NCBI RefSeq assembly: GCF_024753205.1 | Contig: NZ_JANUGZ010000007.1 | Coordinates: 62,001-126,000 of the forward strand | DNA from: Massilia aurea | Lineage (GTDB): Bacteria; Pseudomonadota; Gammaproteobacteria; Burkholderiales; Burkholderiaceae_D | Reading direction: 5' to 3' | DNA: 64,000 nt | Part shown: one piece after another, positions 20,029 through 27,784 of the stretch | Layout of the letters: every line of letters starts with the position of its first letter | Position numbering within the stretch: the first letter of the stretch is position 1 | The notes under the pieces: generated by a model | Told to the model about the DNA's origin: nothing | Seen by the model: the letters and a program-made list of their open reading frames with translations, nothing else | Database searches by the model: none | Made by a program: the position numbers and the translations under genes

Positions 20029-20424
20029 ATGACAGGCGAAGGTTCGCACGACTTCGCGCGCGTTCGGCGCATCGTTAAAACGGATGAATTTTCATCCGTT
20101 TTTCGTTTGCGGCCGGCGCAAAAAACGGCGCATTTCGTGCTCTATACGCGACCGAACGCACTGCCGCATGCGCGGCTGGGCGTCGTTGCGGCCAAGCGCT
20201 TTGCGCCGCGCGCGGTCACGCGCAACACGATCAAGCGCATCACGCGCGAACTGTTCCGCACCACCGGCCTGCCGCCTGTCGATTGCATCGTCCGCTTGTC
20301 GCGGCCGGTCAACGGCAAGGATGGCCCGGCCACGAACCGGGCCCTGAAGGCCGCGTTGAAGGTGGAACTGACGCGCCTGTTTGCGTCGCAGCTGCGGCGC
20401 CCGGCGCCGGTGGACGCGGCATGA
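20029..20424 (+). CDS. rnpA: Ribonuclease P protein component
   Basis: A 131-residue basic protein that assists the RNase P RNA in cutting tRNA 5' leaders. The RNA-binding block RNTIKRITRELFR is clear, as is RLGVVAAKRFAPRAVTRN. I use the ATG at 20029; GTG at 20026 and TTG at 20017 are also in frame. It follows rpmH by 27 bases and overlaps yidD by four, so the cluster is one operon. Confidence 0.93.
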   Translation: MTGEGSHDFARVRRIVKTDEFSSVFRLRPAQKTAHFVLYTRPNALPHARLGVVAAKRFAPRAVTRNTIKRITRELFRTTGLPPVDCIVRLSRPVNGKDGPATNRALKAALKVELTRLFASQLRRPAPVDAA

Positions 20425-20693
20425 AAACGCTGCTCGTCTCGCTGTTTGTCGGGATCCTGCGCGGTTATCAACTGCTGATCTCGCCGATGCTCGGGCCGCG
20501 CTGCCGTTTCTACCCCAGTTGTTCCAATTATGCGATCGAAGCGTTGCGCGTCCACGGCGCTGCACGCGGCTCATGGCTGGCCGCGCGCCGCGTGGGCCGC
20601 TGCCATCCGTGGCACGCCGGCGGCCTCGACCCGGTGCCGCCTCACGGCGCCAAGGAATCCCATTCAGCCGCTTGCGGTTGCAACCACTCCTGA
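20421..20693 (+). CDS. yidD: Membrane protein insertion efficiency factor YidD
   Basis: A 90-residue amphipathic protein that helps YidC insert membrane proteins. It shows the family core YQLLISPMLGPRCRFYPSCSNYAIEAL and the GRCHPWHAGGLDPVP block with conserved cysteines. Its ATG overlaps the rnpA stop as ATGA; yidC begins eight bases after its end. Confidence 0.95.
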   Translation: MKTLLVSLFVGILRGYQLLISPMLGPRCRFYPSCSNYAIEALRVHGAARGSWLAARRVGRCHPWHAGGLDPVPPHGAKESHSAACGCNHS

Positions 20694-20701
20694 AGACTCC
20701 A

Positions 20702-22381
20702 ATGGAATTCAATAAACGTACTGTCCTGTGGATCGTGTTCGCCATTTCCCTGATTGTTCTCTGGAACAATTGGATGGTGGCTAACGGCAAACAGTCGATG
20801 TTCTCGCCGGCGCGTCCGGCGCAGGTTGCCCAGCAAAAGCCATCCGATGTGCCGGCTGCACCGCAAGCGGGCAGCAATGCCGTGCCAGGTGTACCGGCCA
20901 CGCCAGGTGCGCCTGCTGTTCCTGGCGGCGCGCCAGTGGCCGCCGTGGCGAGCCCGCTCGTCACCGTCACCACCGACGTCGTCAAGGTCGACATCGACCC
21001 GGTCGGCGGCGTGATCAAGCGCCTCGAGATGCTCCAGTACCGCGATCACTTCGACAAGACCAAGAACCAGGTCCTGTTCAGCGTGAATGGTCCGAACGTG
21101 TACCTGGGCCAGACTGGCCTGATCGGCACCACTGCCGCTGGCGTGCTGCCGAACCACACCACGCCGTTCACCGTGCGTCCTGGCGTGCGTACGCTGGGCG
21201 CGAATGGCCAGGTGCAGGTCGTGATGGATGCGGAGCAGGGCGGCGTGCGCCTGACCAAGACGCTGACGTTCCGCAAGGGCGACTACCTGATCGGCGTGCG
21301 TCACGACGTGACCAATATCGGCACCGCGCCGGTCCAGCCGTCGCTGTACCTGCAGCTGCAGCATGACGGCACCAAGCCGGCCACCGATTCGTGGTTCATG
21401 CCAAGCTACACCGGCCCGACGCTCTATACGAACGCCGACAAGTACCAGAAGCTGACCTTCGAGAAGATCGAAAAGGGCAGTGCGGATCACGCGCTGAAGG
21501 CCGACAACGGCTGGGTCGCGATTTCGCAGCACTTCTTTGTCTCGGCCTTCATTCCTGCCGACCGTACGCCGCGCGACATCTTCACCAAGAAGATCGCCAC
21601 CAACCTGTATGCGATCGGTACCGTGCAGTCGATGGGTACCGTGGCGCCTGGCGCGACCGTGTCGGTTGACTCGCGCCTGTATTCGGGTCCGCAGGACGAG
21701 CGCACGCTGGAAACCATCACCCCGGGCCTCGAGCTGGTGAAGGACTACGGCATGCTGACCGTGATCGCCAAGCCGATCTTCTGGGTCATGACGCAGCTGC
21801 ACGCGATGCTGGGCAACTGGGGCTGGACCATCGTCGCCCTGACCATCCTGATCAAGCTGGCGTTCTTCCCGCTGTCGGCGGCAGGTTATCGCAGCATGGC
21901 CAAGATGCGTGTGGTCACGCCAAAAATGCAGGCGATCCGCGAACGCTTCAAGAGCGATCCGGTCAAGATGCAGCAAGCCACGATGGAGCTGTACAAGACC
22001 GAGAAAATCAATCCGCTGGGCGGCTGCCTGCCGATCCTGGTGCAGATGCCGGTGTTCTTCGCGCTGTACTGGGTGCTGCAGGCCTCGGTCGAGATGCGCG
22101 GCGCGCCATGGATCGGCTGGATCCAGGATCTGACGCAGCCTGACCCGTTCTACATCCTGCCGGTCATCTACGCGGTGTCGATGTTCATCACGACCAAGCT
22201 CAATCCGCAGCCGACCGACCCGGTGCAGGCCAAGATGATGCTGTTCATGCCGATCGCGTTCTCGGTGGTGTTCTTCTTCTTCCCGTCCGGCCTCGTGCTG
22301 TACTGGGTGGTCAACAACATCCTGTCGATCGCGCAGCAGTGGGTCATCACGCGCAAGTTCGAGACGGCCGCAGCGAAGTAA
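20702..22381 (+). CDS. yidC: Membrane protein insertase YidC
   Basis: A 559-residue Oxa1-family inner-membrane insertase. It has an N-terminal membrane helix (TVLWIVFAISLIVLWNNW), a large periplasmic domain after a Pro/Ala-rich linker, and the C-terminal five-helix core from about residue 350 (YGMLTVIAKPIFWVMTQLH). The hydrophilic-groove region and loop INPLGGCLPILVQMPVFFAL are typical. It works with Sec or alone to insert membrane proteins. A strong terminator follows. Confidence 0.97.
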   Translation: MEFNKRTVLWIVFAISLIVLWNNWMVANGKQSMFSPARPAQVAQQKPSDVPAAPQAGSNAVPGVPATPGAPAVPGGAPVAAVASPLVTVTTDVVKVDIDPVGGVIKRLEMLQYRDHFDKTKNQVLFSVNGPNVYLGQTGLIGTTAAGVLPNHTTPFTVRPGVRTLGANGQVQVVMDAEQGGVRLTKTLTFRKGDYLIGVRHDVTNIGTAPVQPSLYLQLQHDGTKPATDSWFMPSYTGPTLYTNADKYQKLTFEKIEKGSADHALKADNGWVAISQHFFVSAFIPADRTPRDIFTKKIATNLYAIGTVQSMGTVAPGATVSVDSRLYSGPQDERTLETITPGLELVKDYGMLTVIAKPIFWVMTQLHAMLGNWGWTIVALTILIKLAFFPLSAAGYRSMAKMRVVTPKMQAIRERFKSDPVKMQQATMELYKTEKINPLGGCLPILVQMPVFFALYWVLQASVEMRGAPWIGWIQDLTQPDPFYILPVIYAVSMFITTKLNPQPTDPVQAKMMLFMPIAFSVVFFFFPSGLVLYWVVNNILSIAQQWVITRKFETAAAK

Positions 22382-22400
22382 GCTGCCCTGGTCCTTGCGA

Positions 22401-22431
22401 AAAACCCGCGCCTTGTGCGCGGGTTTTTTTT
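22401..22431 (+). terminator. Rho-independent terminator after yidC
   Basis: An 11-bp stem, AAAACCCGCGC and GCGCGGGTTTT, with a five-base loop, runs into a string of eight Ts. It ends the rpmH-yidC operon. Confidence 0.92.
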
Positions 22432-22446
22432 GGCGTGTGCGATGGA

Positions 22447-22553
22447 CTTGGATTCCCGCCTGCGCGGGAATGACGTGTTGGCTTTACGGGTCATGGGTTG
22501 TGTCGCAGCCCGCAGCTTGAAAACCGTCGTTCCCGCGGAGGCGGGAACCCAAG
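22447..22553. repeat. REP-type doublet (REPIN-like) between yidC and mnmE
   Basis: Two inverted copies of the 29-bp unit at 22447-22475 and 22525-22553, separated by 49 bases. The same arrangement is seen at 8875-8962. It sits in the gap after the yidC terminator. Confidence 0.75.
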
Positions 22554-22595
22554 TCATCCCCCATACCCATCACCCGAATCCCTTACAATCGCTCC

Positions 22596-23975
22596 ATGAA
22601 ACTCGATACCTCACCCATCGCCGCCATCGCCACCGCCCCGGGCCGCGGCGGCATCGGCGTCGTGCGCGCCTCCGGCAAGGAGCTCGGCGCCTTGATCGCC
22701 GCGCTGTTCCCCGGTGCGACGCTCGCGCCGCGCCATGCAACCTATATTCCGTTCAAGGCCGCCAACGGCGACATCATCGACGAGGGCCTGGCCCTGTACT
22801 TCCCGGGCCCGCATTCGTACACCGGCGAAGATGTGCTGGAGCTGCAGGGTCACGGCGGCCCGATCGTGCTGCAGATGCTGCTGGGACGCGTGCTCGAAGC
22901 GGGCAGCAGCATGGACCTGCGCCTGGCCGAACCGGGCGAATTCACGCGCCGCGCGTTCCTCAACGACAAGCTCGACCTGGCCCAGGCCGAGGCGGTGGCC
23001 GACCTGATCGACGCCTCCACTGAAGCTGCCGCCAAGTCGGCGTCGCAATCGCTGTCGGGCGCGTTTTCGCAAGTGGTGCACACGCTGGTGGACCAGACGA
23101 CCAATCTGCGCATGCTGGTCGAAGCCACGCTCGACTTCCCGGAAGAAGAAATCGACTTCCTCGAAAAATCGAACGCGCGCGGCCAGCTGGCCGGGATCAT
23201 CACGGCGCTGGAACACGTGTTCCGCCAGGCGGCGCAAGGCGCGCTGCTGCGCGAAGGGTTGAATGTCGTGCTGGTCGGGCAGCCGAACGTGGGCAAGTCG
23301 TCACTGCTGAACGCACTGGCCGGGGCCGACGTTGCGATCGTCACGCCGATTGCCGGCACCACGCGCGACAAGGTCAGCGAGACGATCCAGATCGAGGGCA
23401 TCCCGCTGAACATCATCGACACCGCCGGCATCCGCGCGATTAGCGACGAGATCGACGTGGTCGAGCGCATCGGCATCGAGCGCACCTGGGGCGAAGTGGG
23501 CAAGGCCGACGTGATCTTGCACCTGCTGGACGCGAACCTGGGTCCGAGCGCGGCCGACGAAGCCATTGTCGCGGCGTTCCCGGCCAACGTGCCGGTGGTG
23601 CGCATCTGGAACAAGATCGACCTGTCGGGCCACAAGCCGTCGAAGGATGAAAGCACGGACGCCGTGCACCTGTATCTGTCGGCGCACGAAAAGCTCGGCA
23701 TCGACCTGCTGCGCGCCGAACTGCTGCGCATCGCCGGCTGGCAGCAGACGGGCGAGTCGCTGTTTTTAGCGCGCGAGCGGCACCTGATTGCGCTGCGCGC
23801 GGCCAGCGACCATCTGGAACTGGCGCGCCAGCATGCAATGCAGGATGACCAGTCGCTGGACTTGTTTGCCGAAGAGCTGCGGCTGGCGCAGGATCAGCTT
23901 TCCAGCATTACCGGGCAGTTTACGCCGGATGATTTGCTGGGGGTGATTTTCGGGCGGTTCTGTATCGGAAAGTAG
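22596..23975 (+). CDS. mnmE: tRNA uridine-5-carboxymethylaminomethyl modification GTPase MnmE
   Basis: A 459-residue GTPase that, with MnmG, modifies the wobble uridine of certain tRNAs. It has the N-terminal folate-binding domain (starting PIAAIATAPGRGGIGVVR), a helical domain, and an inserted G domain with Walker A GQPNVGKSSLLN near residue 225, DTAG near 270 and NKID near 337. The C-terminal FCIGK carries the catalytic Cys. The last 18 bases of the gene are the left att site of the island, so the coding sequence is kept intact by the insertion. Confidence 0.97.
   Translation: MKLDTSPIAAIATAPGRGGIGVVRASGKELGALIAALFPGATLAPRHATYIPFKAANGDIIDEGLALYFPGPHSYTGEDVLELQGHGGPIVLQMLLGRVLEAGSSMDLRLAEPGEFTRRAFLNDKLDLAQAEAVADLIDASTEAAAKSASQSLSGAFSQVVHTLVDQTTNLRMLVEATLDFPEEEIDFLEKSNARGQLAGIITALEHVFRQAAQGALLREGLNVVLVGQPNVGKSSLLNALAGADVAIVTPIAGTTRDKVSETIQIEGIPLNIIDTAGIRAISDEIDVVERIGIERTWGEVGKADVILHLLDANLGPSAADEAIVAAFPANVPVVRIWNKIDLSGHKPSKDESTDAVHLYLSAHEKLGIDLLRAELLRIAGWQQTGESLFLARERHLIALRAASDHLELARQHAMQDDQSLDLFAEELRLAQDQLSSITGQFTPDDLLGVIFGRFCIGK
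23958..23975 (+). other. Left attachment site (attL) within mnmE
   Basis: TTCTGTATCGGAAAGTAG, the last 18 bases of mnmE including its stop. It closely resembles the trmE-end attachment site described for SGI1. The matching right-end copy is at 54617-54634. Confidence 0.7.
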
Positions 23976-24075
23976 CGAGTCGGCAACTAGTGCCCCTGCT
24001 TGCCAAGATTTAGCGGTGTTTCATAGGAAAGTAGGCAAAGTTTGGCGAACTAAGTTATTTGAAGGCAAAAATCTT

Positions 24076-24129
24076 TTAGTACACACTTAAGTACACGAGC
24101 CGTCTTGTCTCTAATTCTGTGTACTAACT
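24076..24129. repeat. Arm-type repeats beside the integrase
   Basis: TTAGTACACACTTAAGTACAC (24076-24096 is a 21-base double unit of AGTACAC) recurs with 18/21 identity at 54537-54557 near the other end. An inverted TGTGTACTAACT at 24118-24129 abuts the integrase ATG. These are likely integrase arm-binding sites, and the last may allow autoregulation. Apart from them 23976-24129 shows no gene. Confidence 0.55.
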
Positions 24130-25364
24130 ATGCCAAGAACCGCAATGCCCCTGAATGACAAGCGCATCAAAGCGATGAAGCCCAAGGCCAAGCGCTACCT
24201 AATCGCGGATGGCGGCGGCCTGGCGCTGGAGGTGATGACGTCAGGAGCCAAGATATGGCGCTACCGCTATTCGTTGCAAGGAAAGCAACAGCCTCTTTTG
24301 ACGATTGGTGAATACCCTTCGATCAGCTTGCAGGACGCGCGGGACCGGGCGCGCAAGTATGGCGAGACAGTTTCCTCGGGCGTGTCCCCTATCGCCGCTG
24401 CCAAAAAAGATCGAGGGGTCGTACAGCCACATGATTCCGTTCGTGCTTTCGGCGATTTGTGGTTTGCGGCGGAATTGCCGAAAAATCCAAGTCATATAGC
24501 ACCGTGACGCGCCGCGCGCTCGATAAGGACGTCTATCCCGCCATCGGTAACAAGCCGCTCGCCGACGTCAATGCGGGAGACGTGCTGGCTATTTGCGACA
24601 AGATCAAGGGGCGGGAGGCACCGCAGATGGCGCTATTAACCCGAAATGTGATTAAGCGCATGTATGAGTATGCGATCGCGCGCCAAGTGGTAACCATCAA
24701 TCCCGCACAGCAGCTAGTGGCGCGGTTTATCGCCACGCCGCAAAGTCGCACCCGCGTCCTTTCGCCCGATGAAATCGGTAGGGTCATGCGAACGGTGTAC
24801 GCATCCGATATGAGCCGGGCCTACAAACTAGCGCTGCACCTGCTGATCATCACGATGGTGCGCAAATCCGAGCTGATCGAGGCCGAGTGGTCTGAGTTCG
24901 ACCTTGAGGCCGGCATCTGGCGCATCCCGGCTGCACGTATGAAGAAGGACATTGAGCACTGGGTGTATTTGTCGGCTCAGGCAGTCGAAATTTTACGCGA
25001 GGTGCAAACGTTGACGCATAGCCAGCGGTTCCTGTTCCCAATGCGGCGCGGCTATGACGACCGACCCATCGCCAAATCGACGCTCAACCAAGCAATTCGC
25101 GCAATGAAAACGGACGTTCAACACTTCGTAATTCACGACTTTCGACGCACCGCTTCAACCCATCTTCACGAGATGGGGATGTCGTCTGATGCAATCGAAA
25201 AGGCGCTAGCGCACTCTATCAAAGGTATCAAGGGAGTGTACAACCGGGCTGAGTATGCGGACGAGCGTAGCAAGATTCTGCAACTGTGGGCCTCGTTCGT
25301 GGAAGCGCAGATCAACGACGGAAACAAGGTAATCGCCGGCAAATTCGGCAGGGCCGCAGCATGA
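24130..25364 (+). pseudogene. Tyrosine integrase (DUF4102/P4-like), single frameshift
   Basis: The integrase of the island, split into two frames. Part one (24130-24507) has the N-terminal DUF4102 arm-binding domain (GGGLALEVMTSGAKIWRYRY). Part two, in the next frame, continues with the core-binding domain and the complete catalytic domain: Arg in TMVRKSELIEAEWSEFD, HDFRRTASTHLHEMG (H-x-x-R), and the nucleophile Tyr in GVYNRAEY. The frames join at the short A run at 24480-24484 (GCCGAAAAATCC); one extra A would restore a continuous protein. It is either a real inactivating deletion, a slippage site or a sequencing error in a homopolymer. All catalytic residues are present. Confidence 0.88.
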
Positions 25365-25483
25365 CGCGCCGCGAGTGCTAGCCGAATTTATCCACGAGTT
25401 GGGCCATGCCTACCGCGACGGCGAGCACTGGGAAACCATTGCCCGTACGGCGATACCTATCATTACTTAAAAAAAAGGAACAG

Positions 25484-26095
25484 ATGGACGTTTCAGATGA
25501 AATTTCGGAGAACTGGCGATGGTGCGACGAATTAACCATAGTTCAGGCCGCACTCTTAATTGTCGGCATTGATCCAACATCGAAGGCAGGGGCTTCCTGC
25601 GAGCGCACAGTTTATTCCGAACAACCCAAAGGCTATGCGCCAGCGAAGATAGCTATTAGCGACGCCTTGCAATCGGGCAAGATCAGAGGGAAGGTTTACC
25701 AAAACGACTCATATGGTAATTCAGTTGGAGCGATTCCAGGTTCCGTTGATGTGGATGCATCGGTTGTGTCGGTCGGTTCGGTGAAGGAGTGGCTTGTATC
25801 ACGAGGTTTTAGAAAGGGCTTCCTCTTCCCTGCTCTAGAGCCAACGGACTACCTTGATCCGGGCAATGATCGGTATGCTCCAAAGCTTGCGGCGGCAGTA
25901 CAGGCTTGGAAGGCTGTAACCGACCCGAACGGCAAACATCCAAAACAGGCACTTATGAAATGGTTGAGAGAAAACGCGGCCACATTTGGCCTGACCGATG
26001 ATGAGGGCAGACCAAACGAAACTGGAATTGAGGAGGTCGCAAAAGTAGCGAACTGGAAGCCCGGAGGTGGCGCCCCGAAGACCCCGAGCGAGTAA
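25484..26095 (+). CDS. Hypothetical island protein, 203 residues
   Basis: A cytoplasmic protein with no domain I recognise, starting MDVSDEISENWRWCDELTIV. The ATG at 25484 has AAGGAA seven bases before it. The repeated small blocks WRWCDELTIVQAALLIVGID and VKEWLVSRGFRKGFLF, with an acidic C-terminus, resemble island accessory proteins often found between an integrase and an AlpA regulator. Role unknown. A 10-bp inverted repeat at 26109-26142 follows and may stop transcription. Confidence 0.65.
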   Translation: MDVSDEISENWRWCDELTIVQAALLIVGIDPTSKAGASCERTVYSEQPKGYAPAKIAISDALQSGKIRGKVYQNDSYGNSVGAIPGSVDVDASVVSVGSVKEWLVSRGFRKGFLFPALEPTDYLDPGNDRYAPKLAAAVQAWKAVTDPNGKHPKQALMKWLRENAATFGLTDDEGRPNETGIEEVAKVANWKPGGGAPKTPSE

Positions 26096-26108
26096 CCTGC
26101 CCACCCCC

Positions 26109-26142
26109 AAGAGCCGCATGGGCGCTAGGTTTTGCGGCTCTT
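26109..26142 (+). terminator. Weak hairpin after the 203-residue island gene
   Basis: AAGAGCCGCA and TGCGGCTCTT form a 10-bp perfect stem with a 14-base loop. No T run follows, so its action as a terminator is uncertain. Confidence 0.4.
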
Positions 26143-26284
26143 CCACCTCGGAGGCTACCCACCTATTGCTGCGTTTTAAGGGGTGAGTTTTCGTAACCTA
26201 CCTGGCTATTCGCCGCTCATTGACATCCCTAACCTTTGCACTAATCCGCTGAATTAAGGCGGCAACATGCAAAGTTAGGCAAAC

Positions 26285-26548
26285 ATGGCACAACAACCAG
26301 TAACTGCAGCACCAGCAAGTCAAACCCTCCCAGCAGATGGCATGAGCCGTTGGAATCAGATAGCCCCCTTCGCGCCGTTCAGCCGCGAGAAGTTCCGTCA
26401 GTTGGTGATTGCAGGCAAGGCACCTCAGCCAATCAAACTCTCTGAGTGCTGCACGGCATATCAAAATCGAGAGCTGCACAAGTTCTTCGCCGATCCGGTG
26501 AATTACCGCGCTGTTGTTAATCTCGTGACCGAGGAGGCAAAGCCATAA
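26285..26548 (+). CDS. AlpA-like DNA-binding regulator
   Basis: An 87-residue protein with a short helix-turn-helix of AlpA type: MSRWNQIAPFAPFSREKFRQ, then a GKAPQPIKLSECCTAYQNRELHKF block that matches the pattern of wing and second helix. AlpA-like regulators control integrase or excision genes in islands and prophages, which suits its place here. It overlaps the next gene by one base (26548), so they are translated together. Confidence 0.65.
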   Translation: MAQQPVTAAPASQTLPADGMSRWNQIAPFAPFSREKFRQLVIAGKAPQPIKLSECCTAYQNRELHKFFADPVNYRAVVNLVTEEAKP

Positions 26549-26820
26549 TGGAACTGAGTTCTGAATCTATCGTCTCCCTTTCCATTTCTGACCAATTGGC
26601 CAGCCGGGATCAGTTCGATGCTGCTATAGCAAAGTTGCGCTCGCTTCTGACGCTGCTCTCCGGCGAAGGCTTCGCCGCTTTTAAGAGCCTGTCCGAAGAC
26701 AATCAGCAAAACCTCATCTGGCTTGCATTCGATCTGGCCGATGACGTTGGGCGCGCTGGTGAGCTTGTGGCCGAAGCACGGACGGGCCGGCCACAATTCG
26801 TAACGAACCTGCGCGGCTGA
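26548..26820 (+). CDS. Hypothetical small island protein, 90 residues
   Basis: An acidic, all-helical small protein (LRSLLTLLSGEGFAAFKSL; DDVGRAGELVAEAR). No domain recognised. It starts one base inside the AlpA-like gene stop and ends three bases before the next gene, so it belongs to the same three-gene operon. Confidence 0.6.
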   Translation: MELSSESIVSLSISDQLASRDQFDAAIAKLRSLLTLLSGEGFAAFKSLSEDNQQNLIWLAFDLADDVGRAGELVAEARTGRPQFVTNLRG

Positions 26821-26823
26821 TGC

Positions 26824-27306
26824 GTGAGTTATTCCAAAAAGGCCGCGCGTGAGGCGGCGAAGCTGAAGCGCGAGCCGGGCACCTTTGCTGCCGTGCCCTT
26901 CGCTATGCTTCGCAGCCAATCGTTTGCCGCGCTATCTCCGCAAGCAAACAAGCTGCTTTTCGATCTACTTGCTCAGTACAACTTAAGGAACAATGGCGAT
27001 TTGTCCATGAGCTTTGAAAAGACAATGAGGCCGCGCGGGTGGAAAAGTAAAGACACGCTCAATAAGGCCCGCCTTGAACTAATTGAGGCTGGCTTTATCT
27101 TGCTGACGCGCCAACGCGGCTTGCATCAATGCTCCCTATACGCCGTTACGTTTTACGCGGTCGATTACTGCGAGGGAAAGCTTGAGATGAGCGCGACCAG
27201 AACTGCACTTAGCAACTGGCGTAAAAACGAACCATTAAAAAATAAAGAGCCCAGTACGCGATCCGTACCAGTAGTACACCGTTTAGGTACGCCAGCCGTA
27301 CTATAG
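26824..27306 (+). CDS. Hypothetical island protein, possible winged-helix (GTG start)
   Basis: A 160-residue basic protein starting at GTG. The middle, ALSPQANKLLFDLLAQYNLR, then FEKTMRPRGWKSKDTLNKAR and LIEAGFILLTRQRG, has the helix-turn-helix and wing pattern of replication- or conjugation-related winged-helix proteins of integrative elements. No clear homologue is recognised. The 3' end runs into a cluster of GTAC-centred dyads (27279-27388). Confidence 0.55.
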   Translation: MSYSKKAAREAAKLKREPGTFAAVPFAMLRSQSFAALSPQANKLLFDLLAQYNLRNNGDLSMSFEKTMRPRGWKSKDTLNKARLELIEAGFILLTRQRGLHQCSLYAVTFYAVDYCEGKLEMSATRTALSNWRKNEPLKNKEPSTRSVPVVHRLGTPAVL

Positions 27307-27388
27307 GGCGCCACAAAACTCCGTTTAGGTACGCCAGCTGTACTTAAACGGGGTTTTTTTCGCTTGCTCTAATACGGCTAGCGTACAC
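27279..27388. repeat. Cluster of GTAC-centred dyads and direct repeats
   Basis: Two direct copies at 27279-27302 and 27321-27344 begin CCGTTTAGGTACGCCAGC and contain the dyad GTACG-CCAGC-CGTAC. A third, inverted copy (TACGGCTAGCGTACAC) lies at 27373-27388. The first copy lies inside the end of the preceding gene. These could be operators, or iterons of an element replication system. Confidence 0.5.
27321..27360 (+). terminator. Rho-independent terminator at the end of the small-gene operon
   Basis: CCGTTTA and TAAACGG (with inner GTAC pair) form a stem that runs into seven Ts (27354-27360). It is built from the second repeat copy. Confidence 0.7.
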
Positions 27389-27784
27389 CTTCTTAGATTC
27401 ACCATCTGGTGTTGAAATTCTAGTGCCGAGTGAATGGATTCAGTTCGGTTGTCAAACTGGCACTGCAGCAATCTCCAGGGAGGCGCTGTACCAGCGGCAA
27501 CGATGCTACATACCGGGCGTACCGAGCGGTGCCTGTACTGCGGCTGGAATCACGGATTTGTTCCTAGTGCCGACCTGTGGCTAGTACGATGAGGAAGTTC
27601 AACCGTGCTGCGAAGCCCGCGCCTAGCCATGGCGATGGCAATGTTTGGACACTCGAGAGTCACTTTGGCCTGAAGGTGGCCGCGCCGGCCTGCAAGGCTG
27701 GTGGATGCGCTGTTTTTTGTTCGTTGACCCCGGAATAGCCTGGCCAGCTGATATATGATGCCATACTGAAATTCTACCTCGACG
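27389..27784. other. Gene-poor stretch before the type I R-M operon
   Basis: About 400 bases with no frame I can support. A TTGACC at 27724-27729 with a TGATAT at 27749-27754 gives a weak, 19-bp-spaced promoter for hsdM. The first gene has no obvious Shine-Dalgarno sequence. Confidence 0.4.

Noticed and set aside
23976..24129. A tRNA gene as the integration target
   Set aside because: No cloverleaf-like sequence is seen; the mnmE end gives a better-supported target.
27279..27388. CRISPR-like repeats
   Set aside because: Only three imperfect copies of mixed orientation, no regular spacers and no cas genes.
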